A stretch of DNA of 64,000 bases, from NCBI RefSeq assembly GCF_000695255.1, contig NZ_JMIB01000013.1, positions 38,854 to 102,853 on the forward strand. The letters are read 5' to 3'. The notes beneath the pieces were generated by a model. That model was not told the origin of the DNA and did not search any database. It worked only from the letters and a program-made list of their open reading frames with translations. Below, in pieces: positions 1-8,306 of the stretch (its first letter is position 1; each line of letters starts with the position of its first letter). This DNA is from Photobacterium galatheae. GTDB taxonomy: Bacteria; Pseudomonadota; Gammaproteobacteria; Enterobacterales; Vibrionaceae. Both the position numbers and the translations under genes were made by a program.

Positions 1-1
1 G

Positions 2-802
2 ACGACGATGGCTGAGCAGTTGTTTGAGCTGGGTGTGTCGGACTGGCCGTCGGTGGATGCCGGCTGGGTTCGTCAGCTCGCCAGTAAGGGGATGCGCGAT
101 GGCCTGAAGGCCAGCAGTCTGGCCATGCGGTTGTCGGCGCTGCGCAGCTTTCTCGATTATCTGGTGCATCAGGGCGAGATCAAGGCGAATCCGGCCAAAG
201 GCGTCTCGGCACCGCGGAAATCCCGTCCGTTACCCAAAAATCTGGACGTTGATGAAATGGATCAGTTGCTCAGTGTGGATGAAAATGATCCGCTGTCGGT
301 GCGCGATCGCGCCATCATGGAGCTGATGTACGGTGCCGGACTGCGTTTGTCTGAATTGGTCGGGCTGAATGTGAAAGACATCAGCCTGAGTAAAGGCGAT
401 CTGCGGGTGATCGGTAAAGGAGATAAAGAGCGGGTTGTGCCTTTTGCCGGTCTGGCCCGGGAATGGGTCGGGATTTGGCTGAAAGTCAGGGGGCAGTTGG
501 CTGCACCCGGAGAACCGGCACTGTTTGTTTCTAAACTGGGGCAGCGGATTTCAAACCGGAATGTCCAGAAGCGGATGGCGGAATGGGGTCAGAAGCAGTC
601 GGTGTCCAGCCATATCAATCCGCACAAGCTCCGCCACAGCTTTGCCACGCATATGCTCGAATCGAGTGGTGACCTGCGTGCGGTACAGGAATTGCTGGGT
701 CACGCCAACCTCAGCACCACACAAATCTACACCCATCTGGATTTCCAGCATCTGGCGAAGGTGTATGATCAGGCCCATCCCCGGGCCAGGAAACGCAAAT
801 AA
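2..802 (+). CDS. xerC: Tyrosine recombinase XerC (5' end outside window)
   Basis: Site-specific recombinase that with XerD resolves chromosome dimers at dif during division. Counting from the ATG at position 8 (264 residues), the full catalytic set is visible: R113 in GAGLRLSE, K137 in GKGDKER, H206 and R209 in HKLRHSF, H232 in LLGHANLS and the nucleophile Y241 in QIYTH. The N-terminal SAM-like core-binding domain is cut: the family is about 300 residues and the frame stays open to base 2, so about 35 residues are probably missing upstream and the ATG at 8 is likely internal. XerC rather than XerD is inferred from yigB following directly, as in the xerC-yigB-uvrD arrangement of enterobacteria. 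Confidence 0.93.
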   Translation, partial: TTMAEQLFELGVSDWPSVDAGWVRQLASKGMRDGLKASSLAMRLSALRSFLDYLVHQGEIKANPAKGVSAPRKSRPLPKNLDVDEMDQLLSVDENDPLSVRDRAIMELMYGAGLRLSELVGLNVKDISLSKGDLRVIGKGDKERVVPFAGLAREWVGIWLKVRGQLAAPGEPALFVSKLGQRISNRNVQKRMAEWGQKQSVSSHINPHKLRHSFATHMLESSGDLRAVQELLGHANLSTTQIYTHLDFQHLAKVYDQAHPRARKRK

Positions 803-829
803 ACCCAGGCAAGAAAAGGAGCCGTTGTC

Positions 830-1546
830 ATGCAGTTTTACCGCAGTTTTCGTTCGCCCAAGGCGATGACCTTCGATCTGGACGATACCCTGTACGACAA
901 TCATCCGGTGATTTTGCGGGCGGAACAGGCGATGCACGACTGGCTTGCAGCATCCCATCCGGTTGCACAAGACCTGACCCCGGCGGACTGGCATCGACTC
1001 AAATTCCGACTGGCGAAGGAAAATCCGATGCTGCGCCATGACGTGACTGAGTGGCGGCGGGAGATGTTGCGGACCGGGCTGATGCAGCTGGGGTATTCTG
1101 TGCAGCAAGCGAGTGCCGCGAGCGAAGAAGGGCTCAGCGTGGTGCTGACGGTGCGCAATCAGGTGGATGTGCCGGCGCTGACCCACGCGGTGCTGGGAGA
1201 ACTGGCAACCCGGGTGCCGCTGCTGGCAATCACCAACGGCAACGTGGATGCAGACAAGATTGGTCTGGGCAAATATTTTTCCCGGGTGTTGGTGGCGGGC
1301 CGCGACGGTCTGTCGAAGCCGGAGCCGGATTTGTTTTTGCAGGCTCAGGCACTGCTGGGGGTAGCCCCCCAGGATATCCTCCATGTCGGTGACCATCTAG
1401 AGACCGATGTCGGCGGTGCCCGGCGCTGTGGTTTTCAGGCTTGCTGGCTGAATGATCAACGCCGGCCACTACATCTGGAAACCAAAGCCAAGTGGCTGCC
1501 GGACGTTGAAATTCATACCCTGGACCAACTGCTGACGCTGGTCTGA
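830..1546 (+). CDS. yigB: HAD-superfamily phosphatase YigB
   Basis: 238-residue haloacid-dehalogenase-like hydrolase. Motif I is FDLDDTLYD with nucleophile D16 and acid/base D18. Motif II is the ITNGN stretch, the motif III lysine is in LSKPEPDLF, and motif IV is HVGDHLETDV. E. coli YigB dephosphorylates 5-amino-6-(5-phosphoribitylamino)uracil in riboflavin synthesis and also acts on FMN; the same role here is inferred from similarity and from its place directly after xerC. The RBS GGAG lies just before the ATG. The stop falls one base before the end of the convergent doxX, leaving no room for a separate terminator. Confidence 0.88.
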   Translation: MQFYRSFRSPKAMTFDLDDTLYDNHPVILRAEQAMHDWLAASHPVAQDLTPADWHRLKFRLAKENPMLRHDVTEWRREMLRTGLMQLGYSVQQASAASEEGLSVVLTVRNQVDVPALTHAVLGELATRVPLLAITNGNVDADKIGLGKYFSRVLVAGRDGLSKPEPDLFLQAQALLGVAPQDILHVGDHLETDVGGARRCGFQACWLNDQRRPLHLETKAKWLPDVEIHTLDQLLTLV

Positions 1547-1547
1547 A

Positions 1548-2006
1548 TTATTCCATCAGACGGCTGGGCCGGCGTGCCCGGCCGGTCAGGTGATCGAGTG
1601 AGATCAGGCCGGCCCCCCAGAACACATTCACCAGCAACATCATGCCCCACAGCTGGTGATCAAAGAATCCCTTCTCCCACAGCAGTGGATAAGAGACCAC
1701 CGCAATCATATTGAAGATGAACAGCAGCAGTGCCATCGGACGGGTCAGCAGACCCAGTGCCAGAAAAACAGGCACGATCAGTTCGGTTGCCGTGCCCAGA
1801 TAGGCAGCGATCCGCCAGGGGATGAGCGGTACCTGATATTCATACTCAAACAGATAGAGGGTACTGTCCCAGCTCTGGAACTTCAGCATTCCGGCGTTGA
1901 AAAACACCCAGGCGACCCACAACCGGGTCAGCAGGAGCAGTAACGGAGTAATGGGTGCCAGCGCCCGGCTGAACTGGGTATCGATGTCTTTGATCAGATA
2001 AAACAT
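1548..2006 (-). CDS. DoxX-family membrane protein, last gene of hvf operon
   Basis: 152 residues with about four hydrophobic segments (roughly residues 18-40, 66-88, 88-108 and 122-138), the DoxX/SURF4-like layout. DoxX proteins commonly accompany DUF692/DUF2063 operons making modified cysteine peptides (bufferin/HvfA type), where they are thought to act in the inner membrane, possibly in redox or export steps; the exact role is not established. A good RBS (GAGGG) precedes the ATG, and the gene starts 14 bases after hvfC ends, so it is probably cotranscribed with hvfABC. Confidence 0.85.
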   Translation of the reverse strand: MFYLIKDIDTQFSRALAPITPLLLLLTRLWVAWVFFNAGMLKFQSWDSTLYLFEYEYQVPLIPWRIAAYLGTATELIVPVFLALGLLTRPMALLLFIFNMIAVVSYPLLWEKGFFDHQLWGMMLLVNVFWGAGLISLDHLTGRARRPSRLME

Positions 2007-2020
2007 ATCAGTCCCTCTGT

Positions 2021-2797
2021 TTACGCTTCTGTTTCATCAGGATAGTGGATATTGGCGAACACTTGCTGCGAAATCAGCTCGCCCAGCAGTGCCAGCATCT
2101 CCGGACTGGCTTGATTCAGCGGTCGGTGCTGTTTGGACAATGCGACCAGCGCCGTGCCAGCTGTCGTGGTGGTGATCACCCTGGGGCCGGGCAAAACGAT
2201 GGCTGATTGCGGCCGGTGGATGTCCAGACTCTCCAGATTATTCAGAACATCGTCGTGAATGGCCTGCCACAATTCAGCGACGGCATAGTCACTGTCGAGT
2301 AGCTCGCAGCCCGGATTTGGAATCAGCCGAGCCTGTGCCAGCCGTGCTTCGGTCAGCCCTTGCAGCTTCTCCAGCGGGAAATCCGGGGCGGACGAGGTGA
2401 GCTGACCGGCCCGGTCGACCCACCATTCCAGCCGGGCCAGATCGGCCAGATAAGGAACGGCCTGATGCAGTGATGCCTGTGCGCAGATGGTGTCATCAAA
2501 ACCACAGCCATAGTGGCTGACATCCCCCTGTTCAAGCGGGACGGTTAAAACATGCTGCCGGGCCAGTGCCGAAAAACATGCCTCACCGACCACAGCTTTG
2601 ACAGCCGGATAGGTGGCTTCCAGTACTTCGGTCAGACCGATAATAAAGTTGTTGCGGTAGATCTGGAGTTGCTGATCGGCACTCAAGGCATGTGGCATGA
2701 TGAGATCCGTGATTTCACTGGGCTGGTAGTGCAGGGCCCGGGCAAAGCTGGTTTGCAGCGTTGCCAGATCCGGCCCGTCAGGCTTGACGGCGTTCAT
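2021..2797 (-). CDS. hvfC: HvfC-like DUF2063 protein, RiPP recognition partner of HvfB
   Basis: 258 residues. The N-terminal half (LATLQTSFARALHYQP, later IYRNNFIIGLTEVLEATYPA) is the DUF2063 domain, often labelled 'putative DNA-binding' in databases. In studied systems this protein instead partners the DUF692 iron enzyme and helps bind the precursor peptide. The start at 2797 (MNAVKPDGPDLA) is chosen because it begins the conserved domain and gives a 20-base overlap with hvfB, typical of translational coupling; the open frame continues upstream to 2887 only inside hvfB. No DNA-binding motif is obvious. Function is inferred from family and operon. Confidence 0.85.
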   Translation of the reverse strand: MNAVKPDGPDLATLQTSFARALHYQPSEITDLIMPHALSADQQLQIYRNNFIIGLTEVLEATYPAVKAVVGEACFSALARQHVLTVPLEQGDVSHYGCGFDDTICAQASLHQAVPYLADLARLEWWVDRAGQLTSSAPDFPLEKLQGLTEARLAQARLIPNPGCELLDSDYAVAELWQAIHDDVLNNLESLDIHRPQSAIVLPGPRVITTTTAGTALVALSKQHRPLNQASPEMLALLGELISQQVFANIHYPDETEA

Positions 2798-3641
2798 GCG
2801 ATGCCTCCGTGTCGCGCAGGATCTGCCGGGCTTTATCTGCTTCGCCAAGCAGCACTTCAAGCGGCGGAATGTCGAGATCCCATTCAATCAGGGTCGGTAC
2901 AGCGCCGTGCTGGCGGACCCAGTTGCGGTATAGCTGCCACACCGGCTCGCTGACCGGACGGCTGTGGGTATCGATCCAAACCTCACCCTGTTCCAGTTTT
3001 TTGACCGTAAACCCGGCCAGATGGATTTCTTTCACCGCCGCCGGGTTGATGGCGGCGAGGTAAGTGTCGCAATCGAAGCCGTGGTTAAAACTGCTGACAT
3101 AAATGTTATTGAGATCCAGCAGCAGGCCGCAGCCGGTTCGTTGCTGGACCCAGCTCAGAAAATCCCACTCCGTATAGTCTGCATGACGGAAGCTGAGGTA
3201 GCTCGACGGGTTTTCCAGCAGCAGCTGGCGGCCAAGGGTATCCTGCACCTGCGAGATTTTATCGCAGACCAGATTCAGGGCTTCTTCGGTATAGGGAATG
3301 GGTAATAAATCATTTAAGTACTGGCCGTTGACGGAACTCCAGCTCAGGTGATCAGAAACGGCCATGGGCTGGAGGTCATCAACCAGATGTTTGAGCTGGG
3401 TCAGATGCCGGTGATTGAGGAGGTCGGCAGAGCCCAGAGACAACCCAATGCCGTGGCAGCTGATTGGAAACCGTTCGGCAATCTGGCGGAGGGTCTGGCG
3501 TGCCGGGCTTTCCGGATTGAAGTAGTTTTCGCTGTGAACTTCCAGCCAGCCCACTTGAGGCGCTTCCATGCCGGCAAAAAGAGTCAGGTGGGGGGCTCTC
3601 AGGCCAACCCCAACCTGCTGAAAGGCGCAATCATGAATCAT
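2778..3641 (-). CDS. hvfB: HvfB/BufB multinuclear non-heme iron oxidase (DUF692, MNIO)
   Basis: 287-residue TIM-barrel enzyme of the DUF692/MbnB family, which uses two or three iron atoms to modify cysteines of a peptide. Candidate metal ligands and conserved motifs: HSENYF (H36, E38), SCHGIG (H63), VSDHLSW, LLENPSS, LLDLNNIYV followed by FNH, EIHLAGF, DTHSRPV and LIEWD near the C-terminus. All are intact, so the enzyme should be active. Relatives convert cysteine to oxazolone-thioamide, thiooxazole or similar rings. The ATG lies just past the stop of hvfA with little RBS, suggesting coupling to the upstream peptide gene. Confidence 0.92.
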   Translation of the reverse strand: MIHDCAFQQVGVGLRAPHLTLFAGMEAPQVGWLEVHSENYFNPESPARQTLRQIAERFPISCHGIGLSLGSADLLNHRHLTQLKHLVDDLQPMAVSDHLSWSSVNGQYLNDLLPIPYTEEALNLVCDKISQVQDTLGRQLLLENPSSYLSFRHADYTEWDFLSWVQQRTGCGLLLDLNNIYVSSFNHGFDCDTYLAAINPAAVKEIHLAGFTVKKLEQGEVWIDTHSRPVSEPVWQLYRNWVRQHGAVPTLIEWDLDIPPLEVLLGEADKARQILRDTEASHERRQA

Positions 3642-3643
3642 GA

Positions 3644-3901
3644 TTAGCTGCTTTTGGTGCTGCCGCCGGCCAGACGGTCACACAGGCCTTTGGGAACCAT
3701 GATGAATGCATCTTTCTGACCATCCATTTTGGCGGTTCCGGCACAGGAACCGGTTTTAGTGGCGCAGTCATTCTTTCCGGCTTTGGCGACGCCATAACAT
3801 TTTTCTTTCGCGCCGCTGTCAGCCGCGACGGCAGGGGCCGTACCAGCCAGCATCAGCAGACCAGAGACAGCAGTAGCTAAGGCGAGATTGCTCTTTTTCA
3901 T
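3644..3901 (-). CDS. hvfA: HvfA/bufferin-like cysteine precursor peptide (DUF2282)
   Basis: 85-residue secreted peptide and probable substrate of HvfB. Residues 1-27 form a signal peptide (MKK, a hydrophobic stretch, then a cut near AVA-AD). The mature part has four cysteines in the contexts EKCYG, NDCAT, GSCAG and GLCDR, with the DUF2282 core [17 protein letters not shown]. Three ATGs in tandem lie at 3907, 3904 and 3901; the SD GAGG is 1, 4 and 7 bases before them, so the third (3901) is preferred. Related modified peptides bind copper or respond to copper stress in Caulobacter and Haemophilus; the ligand here is unknown. Confidence 0.87.
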   Translation of the reverse strand: MKKSNLALATAVSGLLMLAGTAPAVAADSGAKEKCYGVAKAGKNDCATKTGSCAGTAKMDGQKDAFIMVPKGLCDRLAGGSTKSS

Positions 3902-4150
3902 CATCATTCCTCTTGATATCAGACGGTTCAGGTAGTGCGGTGTCGAGCGTTCGTCCTGTGATGGACGTGAGATACTTCAGGTGCTCTTATCCACTATAGA
4001 AAGGCAGGGGCCGAAAGAAATTTCAGATGAAGTGATTTTTTTTCTGTGTGTCGGTTCTGTACGACAGTGGTGCTGGCTCCTGAATTTGAGGTGCGATGGG
4101 CCGACTGAGACTCAGTATGAGACAGGGCGGGCATTCTTTGTCTGAGCTGT

Positions 4151-4180
4151 TATAATCACCGCCAGTGTATAAATAACCAG
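4151..4180 (+). promoter_or_regulatory. uvrD promoter -10 and LexA-like box
   Basis: A perfect TATAAT (4151-4156) is followed by GTGTATAAATAACCAG (4165-4180). It matches the known E. coli uvrD LexA box (CTGTATATATACCCAG) at 13 of 16 positions, including the downstream CCAG half. Placed just after the -10 and 10 bases before the start codon, it would allow LexA repression and SOS induction. No good -35 is visible. The half-sites depart from CTGT/ACAG, so binding is only probable. Confidence 0.5.
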
Positions 4181-4190
4181 TAGAAAGGCG

Positions 4191-6362
4191 ATGGACGTTT
4201 CACTCTTGTTAGATGGTCTCAATGACAAACAGCGCGAAGCGGTGGCGGCACCGCTGGGTAATCATTTGGTCCTGGCCGGGGCCGGCAGCGGGAAAACCCG
4301 GGTGCTGGTGCACCGGATTGCCTGGTTGCTGCGGGTCGAAGAAGCCTCGCCTTTCTCCATCATGTCGGTGACCTTCACCAACAAAGCCGCCGCGGAAATG
4401 CGCGGCCGGATTAACGCGCTGATGCAGGGAAACTGCGCCGGGATGTGGAACGGCACGTTCCACGGCCTGAGTCACCGCATGCTGCGCGCCCATTATCTCG
4501 ATGCCCGGTTGCCGGAAGATTTCAATATCATCGATTCCGATGATCAGATGCGCCTGCTGCGCCGGTTGATCAAAGCGCAGAATCTTGACGAGAAACAGTG
4601 GCCGGCCCGTCAGGCGGCCTGGTATATCAACGGCAAAAAAGATGAAGGGCTGCGTCCGTCGCATGTCGAGACCTTTAACGACCCGGTCGAACAGACCTGG
4701 CTACGTCTTTATACCGCCTATCAGGAAGCCTGTGATCGGGCCGGGCTGGTGGACTTTGCTGAACTCTTGCTGCGCTCTTTTGAGCTGCTCAAGCATAACA
4801 AGCACATCCGCGACCATTATCAGGCCCGTTTCAAGCACATTCTGGTGGACGAATTCCAGGATACCAACAACATCCAGTTTGCCTGGTTACGCATGATGGC
4901 AGGGCCTGAATGCCACGTGATGATCGTGGGCGATGACGACCAGTCGATCTACGGCTGGCGGGGTGCCAAGGTTGAGAATATTCAGCGTTTCCTGAATGAA
5001 TTTACCCAGACCTCCAGTATTTTCCTGGAGCAGAACTACCGTTCGACCGGGAATATCCTGCAGGCGGCGAACGCACTGATCGCCAATAACAATGAGCGGA
5101 TGGGCAAAAACCTGTGGACTGACGGCGGTGAAGGCGAAAAGATTTCGGTGTATTCCGCGTTTAACGAGCTGGATGAAGCCCGGTTTGTCGTCGGGAAGAT
5201 CAAAGGCTGGCAGGACAGCGGTGGCGCGCTCAGTGATACGGCGATGCTGTACCGCAGCAACGCCCAGTCGCGGGTGCTGGAAGAGGCTCTGATTCAGGCC
5301 GGAATGCCTTACCGGATTTATGGCGGCATGCGTTTCTTCGACCGTCAGGAAATCAAAGATTCGCTGTCTTATCTGCGCCTGATTGCCAACCGCGATGACG
5401 ATACCTCGTTTGAGCGGGTGGTGAACACCCCGGCTCGGGGGCTGGGTGAGCGGACGCTGGATACCATCCGGATGGCGGCCCGCGACCGCGGCACCACCAT
5501 GTGGCAGGCCAGTGTCGCCTTGCTGGATGAGAAAGTGCTGGCGGGCCGGGCAGCCAATTCACTGCGTCGTTTTGTGGAACTGGTCAATGCACTGGAAGAT
5601 GACACCCGGGACATGCAGCTGTATCAGCAGACCGATGAAGTGATCCGTTCGTCCGGGCTGCGGGCAATGTACGAGCAGGAAAAAGGCGAGAAAGCACAGG
5701 CCCGGATCGAAAACCTGGAAGAGCTGGTGACGGCTACTCGTCAGTTTGAAGTGCCGGAAGAAGCCGAGGAGATGAGTCCGCTGGCTGCGTTCCTGTCCCA
5801 TGCGGCGCTGGAAGCCGGTGAAGGACAGGCCGATGACTTCGATGATGCGGTACAACTGATGACGCTGCACAGTGCTAAAGGTCTGGAGTTCCCGATGGTG
5901 TTCATGGTGGGCGTGGAAGAAGGGATGTTCCCGAGTTTCCGCACCTCTGAAGAGCCGGGGCGTCTCGAGGAAGAGCGCCGTCTGTGTTATGTTGGTATGA
6001 CCCGTGCGATGGAAAAACTCTACATCACCCACGCTGAGATGCGTCGTCTGTACGGTAAGGATAATTTCCACAAGGTGTCGCGCTTCGTGCGTGAGATCCC
6101 GGAGGAATTTGTTGAAGAAGTGCGAATGAAAGCGCAGGTGTCCCGTCCGTCAACCGGTGGCCGGTTCAGTCAGACGCAGGTGAATGATAACTTTAATCAG
6201 ACCGGTTTCAGTCTTGGACAGCGGGTCCAGCACCCGAAATTCGGGGAAGGGACCATCATCAATTTTGAAGGCAGCGGTGCCCAGAGCCGGGTGCAGGTCG
6301 CTTTCAATGGTGAAGGAATCAAATGGCTGGTGACGCAGTACGCCAAGCTGGAAGCGATGTAA
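4191..6362 (+). CDS. uvrD: DNA helicase II UvrD
   Basis: 723-residue SF1A 3'-5' helicase of nucleotide excision and mismatch repair. Walker A AGAGSGKT is at residues 29-36, motif Ia is VTFTNKAAAEM, Walker B is ILVDEFQDTN, motif III is GDDDQSIYGWRGA, motif IV is EQNYRST, and motifs V-VI are LMTLHSAKGLEFP and VGMTRA. The C-terminal region ends in a Tudor-like segment (FGEGTIINFEG). Length matches the family. The ATG follows GAAAGGCG and a possible LexA box. A strong hairpin terminator follows at 6391. Confidence 0.97.
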   Translation: MDVSLLLDGLNDKQREAVAAPLGNHLVLAGAGSGKTRVLVHRIAWLLRVEEASPFSIMSVTFTNKAAAEMRGRINALMQGNCAGMWNGTFHGLSHRMLRAHYLDARLPEDFNIIDSDDQMRLLRRLIKAQNLDEKQWPARQAAWYINGKKDEGLRPSHVETFNDPVEQTWLRLYTAYQEACDRAGLVDFAELLLRSFELLKHNKHIRDHYQARFKHILVDEFQDTNNIQFAWLRMMAGPECHVMIVGDDDQSIYGWRGAKVENIQRFLNEFTQTSSIFLEQNYRSTGNILQAANALIANNNERMGKNLWTDGGEGEKISVYSAFNELDEARFVVGKIKGWQDSGGALSDTAMLYRSNAQSRVLEEALIQAGMPYRIYGGMRFFDRQEIKDSLSYLRLIANRDDDTSFERVVNTPARGLGERTLDTIRMAARDRGTTMWQASVALLDEKVLAGRAANSLRRFVELVNALEDDTRDMQLYQQTDEVIRSSGLRAMYEQEKGEKAQARIENLEELVTATRQFEVPEEAEEMSPLAAFLSHAALEAGEGQADDFDDAVQLMTLHSAKGLEFPMVFMVGVEEGMFPSFRTSEEPGRLEEERRLCYVGMTRAMEKLYITHAEMRRLYGKDNFHKVSRFVREIPEEFVEEVRMKAQVSRPSTGGRFSQTQVNDNFNQTGFSLGQRVQHPKFGEGTIINFEGSGAQSRVQVAFNGEGIKWLVTQYAKLEAM

Positions 6363-6390
6363 GTCATCACTGACAGGCTCCATCAAGAGA

Positions 6391-6425
6391 AACGCGCCGT
6401 CTCCTCAGGATGACGGCGCGTTTTT
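6391..6425 (+). terminator. Intrinsic terminator after uvrD
   Basis: An 11-bp perfect inverted repeat (AACGCGCCGTC at 6391-6401 and GACGGCGCGTT at 6412-6422) encloses a 10-base loop and runs into TTTTT. It lies between uvrD (+) and ggt (-). The opposite strand lacks a strong U-tract, so it mainly serves uvrD. Confidence 0.88.
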
Positions 6426-6450
6426 GATCGCAGTTCGTGGAAAAGGACGC

Positions 6451-8196
6451 TTATTGTGCGACCACTTTGCCTTCACGGCGCGGGTCGGCGGCACCGTTCA
6501 GCTGGCCGCGGAACAGACCGATGGCCTGCACCCCGGAATTGAGCGGTTTGATTTTGACTTCAAAACCCAGCTTCTCCAGTTCCGGTGCCCAGCGCTCGGC
6601 ACTGGTGCCCTGCTCCAGCTCAAACGGACCAAACCGGTTATTCATGTTCGGCAGATCAACTGCCTGCTGCAAACTCAGTCCCCAGTCGAGGTGGGCCACC
6701 AGCGTCTTGGCCACATAGCCGATGATCTGGCTGCCACCCGGCGAGCCGATGGCCAGCACTGGCTTGTCGTTTTTCAGCACGATGGTTGGCGCCATTGATG
6801 AGCGCGGCCGTTTGCCCGGCTCGACCCGGTTGGCAATCGGCATCCCGTTGTCATGGGTGCTGAAGGAGAAATCGGTCAGCTCGTTGTTGAGCAGAAAGCC
6901 GCGCACCATCAGGCGAGAGCCGAACCCGTTCTCAATGGTGGTGGTCATCGACAGCACGTTTCTGTCTTTGTCGACGATCACTAGGTGGCTGGTTGACGGC
7001 AGTTCGATCGCATTATCCAGTCCGTAGTTCATCGCATGGGACCACGGCGGTAAGCCGGCACTCACTTCTTTCAGGGCCTGATTGCTTTTCAGCAGTCCGG
7101 CGCGTTGTTGCAGGTAGTTTTTGTCCAGCAGCCCTTCGGTCGGCATCGGGACAAAATCGCTGTCGGCCATGTATCGGCCCCGGTCGGCAAAGGCCAGTCG
7201 GGAAGCATCGCCAAGCAGATGCCAGCTCAGGGCTTTGTTCGGGCCCAGCTCTTTCATCGGATAATGGCTGAGAATACCGAGGATCTGACCCAGCGTCAGG
7301 GCACCGGAGCTGGGTGGTCCCATGCCGCAGACTTCGTACTGGCGGTAAGGGGCGCACACGGCAGGGCGTTCTTTCACGGTGTAGGTTGCCAGATCCATGG
7401 TGTTCAGAACGCCCGGATTGCCTGTGGCTTCACGCACCGTTTTCACGATGTCTTTGGCGATGTCGCCGTGGTAGAAGGCGCTGGCGCCCCGAGCTGCAAT
7501 TTGCTGCAAGGTATCGGTATAAGCCGGGTTTTTCAGGGTATCACCAGCTTTCAGTGGCTGGCCGCCCGGAAAGAAATACGCTTTGGTTGCCGGAAAACGT
7601 TGCAGGCGTTCGCTGTCTTCCCGGATCAGCTGCGCCAGACGCGGACTGACGGTAAAGCCATCCCGGGCCAGTTTGATCGCCGGTTCAAACAGATCTTTCC
7701 ACGGCAGTTTACCGAGGCGCTGGTGGGTGTGCCACAGCAGCTTGACGGTGCCCGGCGTTCCGACGGAACGGCCGCCGACCACGGCATCGTAAAAGGCCAG
7801 TGGTTTGCCGGTTTCATCCTGAAATAACTGGGGGGTAACTTCCGCCGGAGCCGTTTCGCGGCCATCGAAAGTGGTCAGGGCATCTTTCTCACTGTCCCAG
7901 TACACCAGAAATGCGCCGCCCCCCAGACCGGAGGACTGCGGTTCGGTCAGGCCCAGCACCAGTTGCGCGGCGATCATGGCATCTATGGCATTGCCGCCTT
8001 TGGCTAACATGGCGGCGCCGGCGTCACTGGCATAGGGGTTGGCCGTCGCTATCATCCAGTCTTTGCCGGTCACCTGGGCATTATGCTGTAAACCCGTGGC
8101 CCCTTCCGGGGCGACCAGATCGGCGGCTTGCTCACTGAAAGCCGGTGCGGTCAGCAGCAGGCTCGTCAGCGCCAGGGCAAGGGAGGTCCTTTTCAT
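6451..8196 (-). CDS. ggt: Gamma-glutamyltranspeptidase (glutathione hydrolase)
   Basis: 581-residue Ntn-hydrolase precursor. Residues 1 to about 21 are a Sec signal peptide (MKRTSLALALTS...), so it acts in the periplasm. The nucleophile that becomes the N-terminus of the small subunit is T402 in PSTSHLVIVD; family proteins cut themselves just before it. Substrate-binding motifs GLGGGAFLVYW, FDGRETAP, GMGPPSSGALT and GSPGGSQIIG are present. It cleaves gamma-glutamyl bonds of glutathione for sulphur and amino acid recovery. The RBS AAGGATC precedes the ATG. rarD lies upstream on the same strand, 110 bases away, with an inverted repeat between them. Confidence 0.95.
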   Translation of the reverse strand: MKRTSLALALTSLLLTAPAFSEQAADLVAPEGATGLQHNAQVTGKDWMIATANPYASDAGAAMLAKGGNAIDAMIAAQLVLGLTEPQSSGLGGGAFLVYWDSEKDALTTFDGRETAPAEVTPQLFQDETGKPLAFYDAVVGGRSVGTPGTVKLLWHTHQRLGKLPWKDLFEPAIKLARDGFTVSPRLAQLIREDSERLQRFPATKAYFFPGGQPLKAGDTLKNPAYTDTLQQIAARGASAFYHGDIAKDIVKTVREATGNPGVLNTMDLATYTVKERPAVCAPYRQYEVCGMGPPSSGALTLGQILGILSHYPMKELGPNKALSWHLLGDASRLAFADRGRYMADSDFVPMPTEGLLDKNYLQQRAGLLKSNQALKEVSAGLPPWSHAMNYGLDNAIELPSTSHLVIVDKDRNVLSMTTTIENGFGSRLMVRGFLLNNELTDFSFSTHDNGMPIANRVEPGKRPRSSMAPTIVLKNDKPVLAIGSPGGSQIIGYVAKTLVAHLDWGLSLQQAVDLPNMNNRFGPFELEQGTSAERWAPELEKLGFEVKIKPLNSGVQAIGLFRGQLNGAADPRREGKVVAQ

Positions 8197-8249
8197 GGCA
8201 GATCCTTTTTAAAATTGTTGTGAATCAAGGGATAAGATTAGGTGTTTTA

Positions 8250-8283
8250 TCACAGATTGCCCGTTGGGTTGAGCAATCTGTGA
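8250..8283 (-). repeat. Perfect 11-bp inverted repeat between rarD and ggt
   Basis: TCACAGATTGC (8250-8260) and GCAATCTGTGA (8273-8283) are perfect inverted arms around a 12-base loop. Transcribed from the minus strand it would form a strong hairpin 24 bases after the rarD stop. Neither strand has a clear U-tract, so it may be an imperfect terminator, an RNA-stabilising hairpin or an operator for ggt. Confidence 0.6.
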
Positions 8284-8306
8284 CAAGATCTGAAAAGCGG
8301 GGCGGG

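Noticed and set aside
551..1396. Long minus-strand open frame across xerC and yigB
   Set aside because: It is the shadow of two well-identified plus-strand genes; its protein has no recognisable domain and is rich in His and Gln, as antisense frames of GC-rich genes often are.
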